Assembly: GCA_030770535.1 (NCBI GenBank)
Contig: JASVEC010000007.1
Location: forward strand, 1 to 64,000
From: Batkoa obscura
Lineage: Eukaryota > Entomophthoromycota > Entomophthoromycetes > Entomophthorales > Batkoaceae
DNA length: 64,000 nucleotides
Reading direction: 5' to 3'
Part shown: positions 12,366 to 28,515 of the stretch, piece by piece
Layout: every line of letters begins with the position of its first letter
How positions within the stretch are numbered: the first letter of the stretch is position 1
The notes under the pieces: model-generated
Databases searched by the model: none
What the model was told of the DNA's origin: nothing
Seen by the model: the letters and a program-made list of their open reading frames with translations, nothing else
Position numbers and translations under genes: made by a program

Positions 12366-13037
12366 TTAATATCTTGAACGCACATTTTTCCATTGATACC
12401 TAAGATAAAATGTTAAGCAAAGAGATAAAGTACTTAAAACAAATATAAAATATCCTAAAACACCAGAAACAGTTGAAAAAGTACATATTGAGGGAAAGTC
12501 TATAGATTCTGGATGCTTCTCTTTCCAATCGTAAGAATAAGAAGAGCTTAATTTACATGCAACTAATCTCAAAGTTAAATATCCAGAGAATTTATCACTT
12601 TCATTGACACCAATTGGACCTGCGGGCGATCCAACTAATACTAAATTAGTTGCAACAAGAAACCCAACAATTAAGATAAAGTCAATTGTAATATATGAAA
12701 ATATTAGCCATTTTGGTAAATTGTATTGATGACCTTGTGCTAAAGTTTGGAACATTGCCAAAAAACAATATACAACTGAAAAAACTCCAAGTACTAAATA
12801 AAAATAATGATGACCTTTAATAATGCCAATACTATAACCTGTTTCTATTAAAAATGTATCATTTTTACCAAAACATTTCAAACAATAATATATGAAACCG
12901 CTTGCTATTGTACAAAAGAATAGTGAAAGGAATCGAAGGTAAAATCGAAGTTTGTCTAATCCTTCTAGTCTAGTTTCTATAACATTCTTTCCTGACTCTA
13001 TGGCAGATACTGAAGGCAAATCATGAGACAATAACAT
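12366..13037 (-). CDS. Four-pass membrane protein, function unknown
   Basis: Single exon of 223 residues. Four hydrophobic segments lie at about residues 30-52 (FLSLFFCTIASGFIYYCL), 78-98 (YFYLVLGVFSVVYCFLAMF), 108-132 (WLIFSYITIDFILIVGFLV) and 188-210 (GVLGYFIFVLSTLSLCLTF). A Cys-containing loop sits between helices 3 and 4, and the tail is short and basic. Four helices of this length, with a conserved-looking polar loop after helix 3, resemble fungal MARVEL-type proteins, but I see no diagnostic motif. Convergent with VPS36, with stops only 43 bases apart, so their 3' UTRs probably overlap. Confidence 0.7.
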   Translation of the reverse strand: MLLSHDLPSVSAIESGKNVIETRLEGLDKLRFYLRFLSLFFCTIASGFIYYCLKCFGKNDTFLIETGYSIGIIKGHHYFYLVLGVFSVVYCFLAMFQTLAQGHQYNLPKWLIFSYITIDFILIVGFLVATNLVLVGSPAGPIGVNESDKFSGYLTLRLVACKLSSSYSYDWKEKHPESIDFPSICTFSTVSGVLGYFIFVLSTLSLCLTFYLRYQWKNVRSRY

Positions 13038-15632
<2,595 letters not shown>

Positions 15633-16591
15633 ATATTTAATTCTTTGAAATAATATATTGCTTTTAAACTAATTTAGGTAACTTGCTTTTTAATTTTTTA
15701 ATTTTTTAAATATAAATATAGTAAGTGTTATTCTTTACAATATCAGATTATATTATAAATATTATTATTCATCAATTGATTTATTTAATAATTATGAATG
15801 GGGTCTGTCAGTATATGGGGATGTATTTTTGTTTAAGAGTTTTGCTAACAATTTTTCCGCTCAGATAGCGCTTAAGAGATGGAAAAAGTAATGAAGCCAA
15901 AAAACCATCCTTGCATATACTATAAGTTTGCTATGCTAAACTATTTTAAAGTAGTTATTTAAGTTGGAAGGATGTAGTTCATAAAATAGATGTATAGTGT
16001 ATAGACAAGTATCTTTCTAGTAACTTTTGTTATGTTTTTGTAGATAAGAAATATATCTCTGATGTCATATATGGTAATTTTTTATTGTCCTAGTTTTTTT
16101 AGTACATGAATCATTGCCAGTTTGGTCATATTCTCGGTTAATCTCTAAAGTAAAAGATTATTATTCTAAGTATAACCTCTTGTCTTTATTAAAGATATTG
16201 GTACTCCGCATTATAAATGATTTAATATGATATTATCTTAGGTCTGCTATCTTATTCTGTTCTATCAAAATACCAAAGTTAAAATTGTGTACTATTTATA
16301 TAAGTAATTATTTATATTTAATGACCTATACACTATTAATTTGGTCTATTGAAACATTTTAACATTGTTGTTAGCTATCTATCATATCTAGTTGGCTCTT
16401 CAAGCTTATAAAAATAGTTTTATTTGGATATATCTGCTTCCAAATAAGACTGATTTTGATGGCTAAAGTATATAATAAAATTTATTTTAAATATCACTAG
16501 AACTTCTTGGATTGAAGTCCAATATGTTTTTATATGAAATCGGTATTTAAAGTAGTTTAAATTTAAGATATCAACTATATCAAACATTTTT
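15633..16591. other. Intergenic between GAPDH and UMP-kinase-like gene
   Basis: Both genes end here. Apart from foldback copy D (15817-15910) I see only AT-rich sequence. The part after 15960 is of ordinary complexity, but every frame is broken by stops. Confidence 0.6.
15817..15910 (+). repeat. Foldback element copy D
   Basis: Starts GGGGATGTATTTTTG, core AGATAGCGCTTAAGAGATGG, ends AAAACCATCC. It lies just downstream of GAPDH. Confidence 0.87.
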
Positions 16592-17684
16592 TTATTTAAT
16601 ATTTTTGATACTTTTACTATTCTTTTGTACTAAATCTTCAATAATCTTTGACGTATGTTGTAAAATAGATTCAGGTGAATGAAAACAAGATACATTTGCC
16701 AATTTCTCCACACGCTTGTAATAATTTATCACTTTCTTTGAACCCCCGTTATAAGCGTCGATTCTACTTTCAATTATTTTTCTATCAGGATTGTTAAATC
16801 TCTTTATTTGTTCTTCTATTGTACAATCTATATTAACAACTAAATTGGGTGAGCAAATCTAATAAAATGTAAGTTTAAAATAATAAAATATTGAAATGAT
16901 ATTACATTGTCTTGAAACTCTATTGTTTGTTCTATTTTCCTTGGGAAGCCATCAATTATAAATCTAGTCTTGTTAGAAGTCAACATTGCATTACGAAAAA
17001 TTGACGTAATAGTAGACGATGGAATAGTAACACCGTCTTTTATACAATTACTTAAAACTGAGTAATTGGTAGATGAAGGATCGCTTAATTCCTTTCCAAC
17101 TAGCTCATTTACTAAACTTATTAATATTTAAATATCAAAATTAAAATAAATAATACGATTGAGATGTAACATATTAAATTTGTTTGATAGCTCTTTGGCC
17201 AAAGTAGTTTTGCCACTTGAAGGCCCACCTAGTTATATTTAATATGTGTCATTTACTAAAAACGATAAGTTACCAATAACAAAAACAATAAACGGATCTT
17301 CATCAAGTAATAGTTGATTATTCTTTTTCATCTCTTCAACCATTTTACCATAATTTTCACCACCTTAAATTAGTTTAACAAAATATAGATGTAAACAATA
17401 AAATTACCTTTTCTTTGTTGAATTAAAGCCCAATAAAGTCCATAAAGCATAGTCAACACTGCTACTACAGCTAATGGATGAAATCCGCTACCATAATCTT
17501 CTATCATAGCTCTGTCTCCGAATTTTATTTCTCTTCCATCATTTAATACAATTTTGTCGATTTTTTTCCCTTTTCCTTTCTTTAACATTGAATAACATCT
17601 GATAGTGTCATTGTTTATTATACATTTTTTAAGTAAATTGGTATTTAATTTAAAACTTAGTTTTTTTAATCTAATCAAACTCAT
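16592..17684 (-). CDS. UMP/CMP-kinase-like protein with mitochondrial-type leader and membrane segment
   Basis: Five exons. The first exon (start 17684) begins MSLIRLKKLSFKLNTNLLKK, basic and acid-free like a mitochondrial presequence. One membrane segment follows, HPLAVVAVLTMLYGLYWALI. The intron at ~17406-17371 joins QQRKG to GENYGKMVEEM. The kinase half then reads FVIGGPSSGKTTLAKEL (P-loop), LHLNLNELVGKEL, ..NCIKDGVTIP, FIIDGFPRK, VVNIDCTIEEQIKRF and ESRIDAYNG. Order and spacing match Ura6/UMP-CMP kinases of the adenylate kinase family, which make UDP/CDP from UMP/CMP. Pezizomycete Ura6 proteins also carry a hydrophobic N-terminus. Odd points: the P-loop is PSSGKT rather than PGAGKG, the NMP-binding Arg of the LLR motif is missing, and the Arg-rich LID is cut to a few residues. 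Activity is doubtful. Confidence 0.75.
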
Positions 17685-17993
17685 ACTTATTAAATTTGAT
17701 TTAATTTAATTATTTTAAATATAGACTTTATTTTCCCATAAACTAGTAAATCAATCCTTTGCTAAACCTTAACAATTATTTTGACTATTGAATAATAAAA
17801 TTGAATATTATGTGAATTTGGTAGCACTGTGCATAAATTATTATAAGACGTCTTTATTTTCTAAATAGAATAAATATTCAGTACTTAAAAATTTAATATA
17901 ATTGGTCTAAAAGCGAATTACTACATAAAATATTGAGGTGAAAAAGTATATTAATAATAATTTTTTATATCCAATTTATATCTACTGCTAATA
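17685..17993. other. Short divergent promoter
   Basis: 309 AT-rich bases between the UMP-kinase-like gene (leftward) and the DUF2470-like gene (rightward). No distinct motif recognised. Confidence 0.5.
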
Positions 17994-18678
17994 ATGTCAT
18001 CTCAATTAAATACTAAAACTATTATATCCAACGTTAATGAAAAATATAGTGATATCTTAAATAATATAATAAGATTCAAATTAAGCTTTGATGAAGTTCA
18101 CGAAGCAGAATTAATAGACTGTGATAACTCTGGAATTAAAGTTTTATTTTTTGATAAAAAAGATAGTGAAAAAAAGAAGAAGGGATACGTAAAGTTTAAC
18201 GACCAAGTTAATAATATAGGTGAATTTTATACACAATTTTCAGTTTTAAAAAAAGAAGCATATGAAGGTTTAAAAGTAAAACATAATAATATATCCTCAT
18301 TTTAATATCTTAACGTTATATTAGATAAAAGAGGTAGAAGTTTCAGATAAGATAGACAACTTTAGACTTCCAGATGGCTACCTTATGGTGATGGTGCTTT
18401 GTGGAATGACCTTTTTATTTTGCTTTGCATATCGTATTGGCCTTAATCCACTTTTAACTGAACTTAGAGATAATATGGGTGACGAATTCATATTCCGTAC
18501 TATTAGCTATATTCTATATTCAAACATTATAGTATCATTCTTGACTTTTATTGTCTGCTATTTACATGGAAATTATACTTTTTACTGTACTTGTAAATGG
18601 ATGACATCTTCATTTGTATTTGGAATGCTGTCTCTTGCAGTATTAGTCCCTTCAAGACGTCTTAAGATTCTTGGTTGA
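17994..18678 (+). CDS. DUF2470-like domain fused to a three-helix membrane domain
   Basis: Two exons; the intron at about 18277-18327 joins YEGLK to IKEVEVSDKIDNFRLPDGY. The first ~95 residues have the pattern of DUF2470: NVNEKYSDILNNII, then HEAELIDCDNSGIKVLFF, then KFNDQVNNIGEFYTQFSVLKKEAYEGL. The histidines of the haem-utilisation relatives are absent. The second half has hydrophobic segments LMVMVLCGMTFLFCFAYRI, NIIVSFLTFIVCYL and FVFGMLSLAVLVP. Proteins with a DUF2470 region ahead of a membrane domain are known in fungi, with no defined job. The family call is mine by eye and moderate. The protein is about 213 residues. Confidence 0.65.
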
Positions 18679-18791
18679 TTCATTCTAACCGCTTTTTTTT
18701 AATGATACCAAGATTCTTGATCAAAAATAAAATTAATACAGCATAATGTGAAACTAAATTATTAACATTTTCAATTTAATAACAATAGAAT

Positions 18792-19269
18792 TTAATTCCT
18801 TTTGGAGGTTTTTTTTGAGCCAAGAGTAACTTTATCAGATTCCAAACTAGCAACAAAATCATTCAAAATATCATAAAGATGATCATTTCTACGTGCACAC
18901 AATTTAACATCTTCTGATGTGATTGTACTTCTTCTAGCATGACCAGAGAAAGCTTCGATATCTTTTGACATGTGTTGTAACTGCGTATACATTACATCTC
19001 CCAAAACTTGCTTAAAATTTCGAGTTATCTTACAATTGAGTTTTTTTTCTATTTAATATTTGAGGTTAAATCATTATTATAATATCCTTTATCTTACCTT
19101 CAGAATCACAAACTTTAGATGTTGTGTTCCATATCGAAGCTCTCAATTTCTATTATAATTTAATATTATCGATTTATAATAAATAATTTACTTCTTCTAT
19201 TCCATCTATATTTAAATCACCATCATCCTTATTTAAACTTGAATCATTTATATCTTCAAGGTTGTCCAT
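18792..19269 (-). CDS. MHF1: CENP-S / MHF1 histone-fold protein
   Basis: Three exons. The acidic start MDNLEDINDSSLNKDDG is at 19269, exon 2 reads LRASIWNTTSKVCDSE, and exon 3 runs from the KITRNFKQVLGDVMYTQ segment to KTSKRN. The core MSKDIEAFSGHARRSTITSEDVKLCARR is the histone-fold signature of CENP-S (APITD1): D-E-FA-HA-R-TI--DDVKL-ARR. CENP-S pairs with CENP-X at the inner kinetochore and with FANCM-type helicases in repair. Length (~125 residues) is usual. The short first two exons could easily be missed, which would leave a truncated call. Confidence 0.9.
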
Positions 19270-19445
19270 AATTTATAAAAGTTTAAAAAAAGCAAATTAA
19301 ATATTTGTAGTTTTCAACCTAAACTAATAATAAATTTTAATTATGGAAATAGTAGATTGTCAAATTAAATATAAAAAAATTGTTTCATATTTAATTAAAC
19401 TATTATTTAAATTATTAAAAATCAACATTTTATTATCAAATTATA

Positions 19446-21120
19446 TTAATGAAAAAGTGCTTCGATCTCGCTTACTTCCTTTAGAAGAGGAGTAAGGTTA
19501 TCGTGACCATTTTCAGTAACAACTACCGAATCTTCAATACGTACACCACCAACCTTAACAAATTCTTGGGCAAGATCAATATTTACGTATTTGGCAATTT
19601 CTGGATCTGCAATACCTGCAGCAATTAAAGCTGAAGAGAAGTAGATACCTGGTTCAACAGTTACAACCATACCTTTAGTAAGTTTACGGCGCATACGTAA
19701 ATAGCGAATCCCTGGTTCTTGAATACGTTCAACGCCTTTAGGATAGCCACCAACATCATGGACATCAAGACCAATAGAATGACCAAGGCCATGTGGGAAA
19801 AATATAGCAACAGCACCAGATTTTAGGGCTTCTTCAGGAGTACCTTTGAGGATGTTAAGTTTAACTAAACCTTCAGCAGCAACTTTCATAGCAAGGCGGT
19901 GTAAATCTTCCCACTGTACACCTTCTTTAATAGTATCAAGGACTGCTTTTTGCATATCAAGTACCAATTGATAGACAGCACGTCCCTTTTCAGTAAATTT
20001 ACCAGCAACTGGGAATGTACGAGTAATATCGGCAGCGTGATAGCGGAAATCACATCCAGCATCAACCAACACTAATTCACCTTCTGCTTTAATATTAGCA
20101 CAGTTTTGATGATAATGAAGAATAGCCCCATTAGTACCAGATCCTACGATGGGATTATAGCCTAACCCGGATGAACTAAATAAATATTCAACATTTATTT
20201 TTTAAAAATATGTATAATTTACCCATGAGCATGACAATGATATGCGAATAGGGCATGGAGCTCACGTTCATTCATACCAGCTTGTGCTTCTTTCATTAAT
20301 TTAACATGAGCTTCACTGAATACAACTTAATAAATACTTAAAATAATTTAATTAGAGTAGATTACCAAGAGATACGATTAGCTTCACGTAAAAGCGAGAT
20401 TTCGAAGTCTGATTTAATCATCCGTGATTCATTTAATGCACTAATAAAATACTAAATTTATATTAATAAATAAAGTATAATAACTTACGTTTGAAGATGT
20501 TCATTATTAAGTTTTGATGAAAATTGAGTAATAGTTTCGTTTTTAAATACTTGATCAAATGTGTGAATAGTATTTGAGTTCAACTTCTCGATATAAGGGA
20601 TAAGTTGTTCAACGTATAATATTTCATCGACATTATATTTTTCTTTTTGTTCAGTTAAACTTGCTATTTAAGATAAGTTTAATTTCAAATTTAATTATTT
20701 TCATATAACTTACGTTGCTCTCCAATCCACATTATTTCATCGTCATGTATCTTTGGCGCGAATAAAATAGATTTACCAGAGGATAATTCAACGATGACGT
20801 GATATCCAGGTTGATCAACACCTAATAAATTAATTAGTCTATTTAATAATTAGATAAATTTTATAATACCAGTTAAATAGAAGAAATTAGATTCTTGACG
20901 AAATACTTCATCCTAATAACAGAATTTAGTGAAATATTGATATTAATTCGTTTATACTTACCATATCAGTGTCATGTCTGCAAGAAGCAATGTCACCTTG
21001 GAGATATAAAATATCATTGTCTTGGACTTTGGTTAATGTTTTCAAATAACTAACGACTTTCTCCACATTTTGTTTAGCAGGGTATTGTACGTTAATGAGC
21101 TGAGATACTGTTGCAACCAT
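19446..21120 (-). CDS. Xaa-Pro dipeptidase (prolidase, M24)
   Basis: About seven exons, start MVATVSQLINVQYPAKQN at 21120. The creatinase N-terminal domain (DEVFRQESNFFYLTG, VDQPGYHVIVEL) leads into the M24 pita-bread domain. Metal ligands are visible in order: two Asp in LVDAGCDFRYHAADITRTFP, His in FPHGLGHSIGLDVHDVGGYP, Glu in TVEPGIYF and Glu in GGVRIEDSVVV. The GVERI and IRYLRMRRKL stretches match animal PEPD prolidase closely, which separates it from aminopeptidase P. It splits dipeptides with C-terminal proline in the cytosol and needs two Mn/Zn ions. All catalytic residues are present. It lies convergent to nothing: CENP-S is on the same strand 176 bases downstream. Confidence 0.92.
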
Positions 21121-21777
21121 ATTAAATTTAAGTAAAATAGGTAATAGTCTGATCTGGTATTGTCTATTTATACTTTTATTTTTTATTTTTATTTTTATTT
21201 AAATAACTGATACTACAAATTTAGTTGATTATAATTGGTTAAATTTATTGTGGTTATGGTTGAAAATGACATCAGGTGACCAAAATTTCGAAGTGAAATC
21301 ATTCTGATTTAAATCCTAATTAAATTAATCCAAAATCTTCATTAATAATAATATTATATCATATTAATTTATGTAATAAATATCTTGATATCTTAATTTT
21401 AAAAATTTTAAAAATTTTAAAAAATCGTATATTAATTATATTTATTGTAATAAACCTCTATAAATTTACGTTTAACTTGATATGCATGTGAGGTTATTTT
21501 TGTTTAATAACTTGGTATTTTTTGAATTTGAAGTCTTCTAAAAAATAATTAAAATACTGAAATGACTAAAGACAGTCACTCTTGTAAATAAAAATTAATA
21601 TTAATTCTACTTTCTTATTTTCTATTCTATTCTGATTAATATTAATAATTTCATGTATTAATATTAAATCCTTATTTTATATACATTTACTTATAATTTA
21701 TTAAAAACAATTAATAAGTTTTATAAATTTTAATAAATTTTATTTTAATAAAAAAGTGAAATACAAATTAGACATTG
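21121..21777. other. Intergenic, prolidase upstream region
   Basis: 657 AT-rich bases holding the prolidase promoter and the 3' end of the Zn2Cys6 gene. No ORF of note and no foldback copy. Confidence 0.55.
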
Positions 21778-24702
21778 TTACATAGGGGCATTTGGATTAA
21801 AATTAAAGTCAAAGTTATATAAGGGATCCCAACCAAATGGCTCTAATGTATTATTTCTATCTGAGTTCATATTTTGTAAATTATTATTATTATTAAATCC
21901 ATTGTACATAAATTGATTAGGATCAATAATGTTTTGATTATTAAGATTGGTAAATGCAGCTAAATTATTATTGTTATTAAGTTGCGCTTGGTTTTGCTGT
22001 AACAATGAATTTAAAAAGAGTTGTTGATTGGCATTATTATTAAATAACATTGTGTTTTGTAATCCTTGTTGGGCTAGCGAATTATAGTTCATTATATAGT
22101 TACTATTGTTGTTATTCCCCAAGTTTAGACCTTCTGATATTAATGTATTTGAACTCAAAGTAGGTTGATTTTGTTGAGAGCCAATATTACTATTAGTTAA
22201 GTTGACTTGGCTATTGTTTAATTCAAAAGCTGATTGGTGAACAAAAGCTTGATTGCTTGAACTATAGCTTGTGGAATTTGTAACTGGGATATCTCTTTTC
22301 GGTACATTCTCAATAATTTCACGTAGTATAGCCGGCTGTTCACTTGAAGGTTGAGCTTGAATGCTTGAGTTTGAATTATTGTTCGAACCATCATTGTTTT
22401 GGTTATTATTACTCGAAGTGTTTGTCTGCTTAATGTCTTTAAGTACTCTGGCTTGTAAAAATTGAGTTGGATTGAGAGGTTTAATTCCATGCACTCCTAT
22501 ATTTGGATTAATATTATTTGGCATAGCTGGATTAGCATTTTGTTGTTGAGGTGGATTTTCTCTAACATTTTGTGGAATACTATTCTTGTCATTATTTTCG
22601 CCTTGCTCAACCCATTGTTCTGAGCTAGCTAATCCATAAAACGTGTGTACGATTTCTTTAAGGGATTCAGGCCAAGATTCATCAATGTATCCTTGTGTTA
22701 GAATACCTAAAGACGTTAACATATCAAGAGACCCCATAACGATCTTCTTTGACATGGGTGTATAGCTAAAGGTTGAAATGATGCTTAGTGTATCAAACGC
22801 ATATTGCTTAGACTTTTCTTGAGAAGCCTGTTCATCAATAGTTGTAGATGCTCCTAAAGTGTGAATTGAAAATGCTACTAACAATGGATAATATTTAAAA
22901 AATAAAAAAGTTTCTCTGTAACTCTCGATATGATTACTAACTAAATGCACGATACCTCGTGACGCGATTTCACATTTATCATAATAAGAGCGTGCAAATG
23001 TACTAAGCAAATTAGATGGTCGAGGCAAAAGTGGACGATGAAGTAAAATTGTGATAGTTAAATAATATAATTTAAGGTGCAATCCAAATTTATAGCTATT
23101 GTTTTGCTCAGAGTAATCCAATGAATTTATCTGTGGCCACTCTTGTAATAAAGAATGGTACCAACCTAATAATGTGTCATCCAAATGGTGTATTTGTGAT
23201 TGTAATTTTAAAGCAGAATAACCTTGACGGGAACGCACCGAATAAATATTGTGTGTTAATTTTCCATAAATTTGCATCAATTCAACAAATTTAGAGAAAA
23301 ACATCCGTCTCAGATTTAAAGGAGGCTGTTTAGGAAGTGGGATAGATACAACATTTGGCATACCAGATCCAGTTTCATAGGAAAGATCTGGAAAAGGGGT
23401 GTCATATTCATCTTCGCTAATAGCAAGAGGTCGACCAACGTTTACACTGGTGATCCTATCAGTAATGTAACAGCCCCACCATAATCTACGCCTTGCTTCT
23501 CTTTCTAATAAACTTTCAGAGTCACTTTCTACAATAATAAAATCACGATGTAATCCAAGATCTAAAGCTTGGCGAATAGCAATACCCGAATTAGTCCAAG
23601 ATTTCCCACCACGAGCTATATGAACACATAAGGAAAGTAAAAGAAATGCTTGAATGCTATAAATTGTAGGCTCATCAATCAAGAGCAAAAGTTTTTGACG
23701 GGAACGGACATAAAGAATTTCGCCAAGTTGGTTTAAATTTTCAATTTGGTTCTGCTTAACATGTTCAAATGTATAAAGACTGAGTGAGCAAATTGCATCT
23801 AATAAAAAAGCAGGAAGTGATGAGGTTGATTGATTATACTCCTGTAAAAACCAATCCTGGCAAATAATGGGGAAATGAGGATGAATGGTATTGAAATAGT
23901 TGACTACCAATATGTCTAGGTGTTCTTTGGGTAAGGAAAGATTCAAATTCAGTGAAGCGGTTCTACTTGCACTAAGAATATCGGCATCAGCAGGTACTTT
24001 CAATAGTTCAACTTTGTCTGCTTCTTTACTTTGTCGCATTAAATAAACCCCAGAACTTTCACCAAGATACCTTGTGCTTCCATTTTCTAAAAGATTAAGC
24101 TGACCTGCTTTTCTAGGTGGATTTACATGCTTAACTACTGCTTGAGATCTTAAGTTCACCCCAGAAACTTTGATATAACTTTCAACTGGCCTAGGAAATT
24201 TAGAAACTTCCTTCCCTGTTGATTTGTTATTTGAGCTTATAACCCTTACCTCATTATTTCTGTTCGCTAAAACTATTTGTTTATTGTTCCCTGTTTCATT
24301 TTTGGACATTTCATTACTAACATTTTTAGGAGATTCATGATCAGAGTTGATTTCTTCTCCGAATTCTAAATTGTCATAATTTTCATCAAAAAACGGCTCA
24401 CCTTCTATAAGGAAAGGATCTTCAGAATTAGAAGCAAAATTTGGAGGAACTGAAGGTGATATTTTTTCAACGTAATCTTCCAGAAGGTTTTGTAAACTAT
24501 CAAGTCTATTTTCTAACGCTCTAACATAACCCTTTTGTGGCCCTCTTCTTTTTTCAATTGCTACGTAGACACATTCAAATCCATGCACAGTACAATTTGA
24601 ACATTTAGGATAGTCACCAGAGCATTTGGTTTTCTTTTTTCTACAAGGCTCACAAGCTTGTCTAGCTCTTGATCTTTTGTTAGCAGACTCGTCGTCAGCC
24701 AT
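21778..24702 (-). CDS. Zn(II)2Cys6 transcription factor with fungal_trans domain
   Basis: Intronless, 974 residues. The N-terminal binuclear cluster reads QACEPCRKKKTKCSGDYPKC, then NC and FEC with the six Cys in usual spacing, residues ~16-45. It is followed by a linker and a coiled coil (YVRALENRLDSLQNLLEDYVE). The middle domain (residues ~255-560) has the fungal_trans hallmarks: an Asn-Tyr-Phe-Asn start (VVNYFNTIHPHFPI) and REARRRLWWGCYITDR..NVGRPLAI. The C-terminal ~300 residues are Asn/Gln/Ser-rich, as in many activation regions. Target genes cannot be told. The RRGPQKGYV stretch after the cluster is common in regulators of nutrient use. Divergent from the PFK-2/FBPase-2 gene across 828 bases, which may be coincidence. 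Confidence 0.93.
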   Translation of the reverse strand: MADDESANKRSRARQACEPCRKKKTKCSGDYPKCSNCTVHGFECVYVAIEKRRGPQKGYVRALENRLDSLQNLLEDYVEKISPSVPPNFASNSEDPFLIEGEPFFDENYDNLEFGEEINSDHESPKNVSNEMSKNETGNNKQIVLANRNNEVRVISSNNKSTGKEVSKFPRPVESYIKVSGVNLRSQAVVKHVNPPRKAGQLNLLENGSTRYLGESSGVYLMRQSKEADKVELLKVPADADILSASRTASLNLNLSLPKEHLDILVVNYFNTIHPHFPIICQDWFLQEYNQSTSSLPAFLLDAICSLSLYTFEHVKQNQIENLNQLGEILYVRSRQKLLLLIDEPTIYSIQAFLLLSLCVHIARGGKSWTNSGIAIRQALDLGLHRDFIIVESDSESLLEREARRRLWWGCYITDRITSVNVGRPLAISEDEYDTPFPDLSYETGSGMPNVVSIPLPKQPPLNLRRMFFSKFVELMQIYGKLTHNIYSVRSRQGYSALKLQSQIHHLDDTLLGWYHSLLQEWPQINSLDYSEQNNSYKFGLHLKLYYLTITILLHRPLLPRPSNLLSTFARSYYDKCEIASRGIVHLVSNHIESYRETFLFFKYYPLLVAFSIHTLGASTTIDEQASQEKSKQYAFDTLSIISTFSYTPMSKKIVMGSLDMLTSLGILTQGYIDESWPESLKEIVHTFYGLASSEQWVEQGENNDKNSIPQNVRENPPQQQNANPAMPNNINPNIGVHGIKPLNPTQFLQARVLKDIKQTNTSSNNNQNNDGSNNNSNSSIQAQPSSEQPAILREIIENVPKRDIPVTNSTSYSSSNQAFVHQSAFELNNSQVNLTNSNIGSQQNQPTLSSNTLISEGLNLGNNNNSNYIMNYNSLAQQGLQNTMLFNNNANQQLFLNSLLQQNQAQLNNNNNLAAFTNLNNQNIIDPNQFMYNGFNNNNNLQNMNSDRNNTLEPFGWDPLYNFDFNFNPNAPM

Positions 24703-25530
24703 TTTAAACTAATTTTTATTGTATATTTAAAATATAGATTTTACTGAAAGCATATAGCTTGAGGAATGAAAAAACTGTTTATTAAATTCTCATAATTATT
24801 TGAGAATAGTTGAGTAATATTTGTACACAGTTTAGGTTACAGTTAAAAATTACTAAATTTGTAAATAATCACAGTTTAAAGTAGGAAATTGAATTTTAAT
24901 ATTAATAAAACGAAGTTTATTAAAAGAAATTCATTAAAAAGAAATGATATAAGGATATAAGAATTAAGCTAAGATATATTATAGGAAGTGTTAATAGTTT
25001 TACATTTCTTGATCCCAATATGTTTCAATTATCAATTTTCAATATGAATAAAAAGCTTATTAAAATTTGTTAATATTATTTAAAACATTGCGTAGTTTAT
25101 TTAATATTATATTATTAATACAATAAATATTTAAGTTATATTTCAAGTATAATAAAATTAAATTACTAAAATAGAATTTTGACTTTTTGATGTATTAAGG
25201 CTTGTTTATTTTGAAATCAAAAATTAAAGACTTTAGAACGTCCTATTTGCCAGTTTTTGATAAATATAATGCTAGCTAGTGTTTCTAATATATTATTTAT
25301 ACAATTATATTAGATAAAATTATAGTATTAACGTGATTATAGCTTATTCTCATTTAATTTGATAGAGATAAGGCTAAAATTAAAAAAAAGGATTAAGTTA
25401 CAATAAATTAAATCATGTTAAAAATAATTTATAGCTAATATTTGATAAGAAATTAAAAATGATTGGATTAAATAATCAGCATGCTGCTATAAATTAAATT
25501 ATAATCAAATATAAATAAAATAAAATTTTT
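24703..25530. other. Divergent promoter region, Zn2Cys6 / PFK-2
   Basis: 828 AT-rich bases between outward-facing genes. No repeat copy, small gene or clear palindromic CGG site for a zinc-cluster protein was seen. Confidence 0.55.
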
Positions 25531-27454
<1,924 letters not shown>

Positions 27455-28515
27455 TTATAGCAACTGTTTACTAAAGTTGTTGTTCTGTCTTCTGAACATT
27501 TCGTTTATATTTGAAATATATCCCGTATATAATATTTTTTAACCCATTATTATAAAAATGAACACTGTTTTATGCTACTATACACATTCTTTAAAAACAT
27601 TAACCTATTGTATAGTAATCATCTTTTTTTATTATCATTTATGAGTAAGACTATATATAAACTTCTTTTTTGATTCAGTATTTGACTGAAAAGTTTTGAT
27701 CTATGTTAAATAAAAATAAATAAATAAATAAAAGAGAACAAAAAACATTACCATCCGTTTAATATTTAATATTTTATTATAACTCGATACATAAAATGCT
27801 TAAACTTATTATAATACATTTTGTAGTGAATATAATATATGAACTCACCAAACTTAAGAAAGCCTATTTCAAAGCAGCTTATAATTGTCTAAGTTTAAAT
27901 GTCTACTCTGTAGTGATAATTTTTATACTCAATAAGCTCTATATTATTGAGTTGATTACAGCTTGATACTTAAGATCCACCCTTAAATAAATAGTTAACT
28001 TGCGCACTTTTGAGCTTAAATACCTTTAAAATAATAGTAAAGTTAATCATTCCTTAAAAAACTTAGTTACAGGCATCTTATATATGGTGATGTATTTTTT
28101 TGTTTAAGAGCTTTACTAACAACCTTTCCACTAAATAGCACTTAAAAAATAGAGAAAATAATAAAACCAAAAAAACATTCCCATGTTTTCAAGAATTATG
28201 ATATCAAATTATTTTTTAAATAGTATATTTTTAATAAGTATAGTTCTTTTTAATCAACTATTATAATTTAGTTTGTGTGTTATTGACATTTAAATTTTAT
28301 ATTCATTAATTAAAGCGAAATATCCTTTTGTAAACTTAAACATCTTATAAGAGTCATTTTTAACTATTAATTTAAAATAAATAGTTTTATAAATATTATT
28401 AATAGACCAAATAGTTATTTTATTATTGAATCTAAATTGAATCCAACATTAAAATATTTATCTCGAATAAATATTTCATATAGATAAAATTAATTTGTTT
28501 AATTTATGGCTAAGT
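27455..28515. other. Intergenic between PFK-2 and secreted protein
   Basis: Convergent 3' ends. AT-rich, with foldback copy E at 28086-28182. Nothing else recognised. Confidence 0.55.
28086..28182 (+). repeat. Foldback element copy E
   Basis: Starts GGTGATGTATTTTTTTG, core AAATAGCACTTAAAAAATAG, ends AACATTCCC. Diverged at both ends. Confidence 0.84.

Noticed and set aside
17370-17684. Separate 104-residue mitochondrial membrane protein gene
   Set aside because: The last residues read into an intron. Splicing at ~17406/17370 joins it in frame to the kinase-like exons, so I treat it as the N-terminus of that gene.
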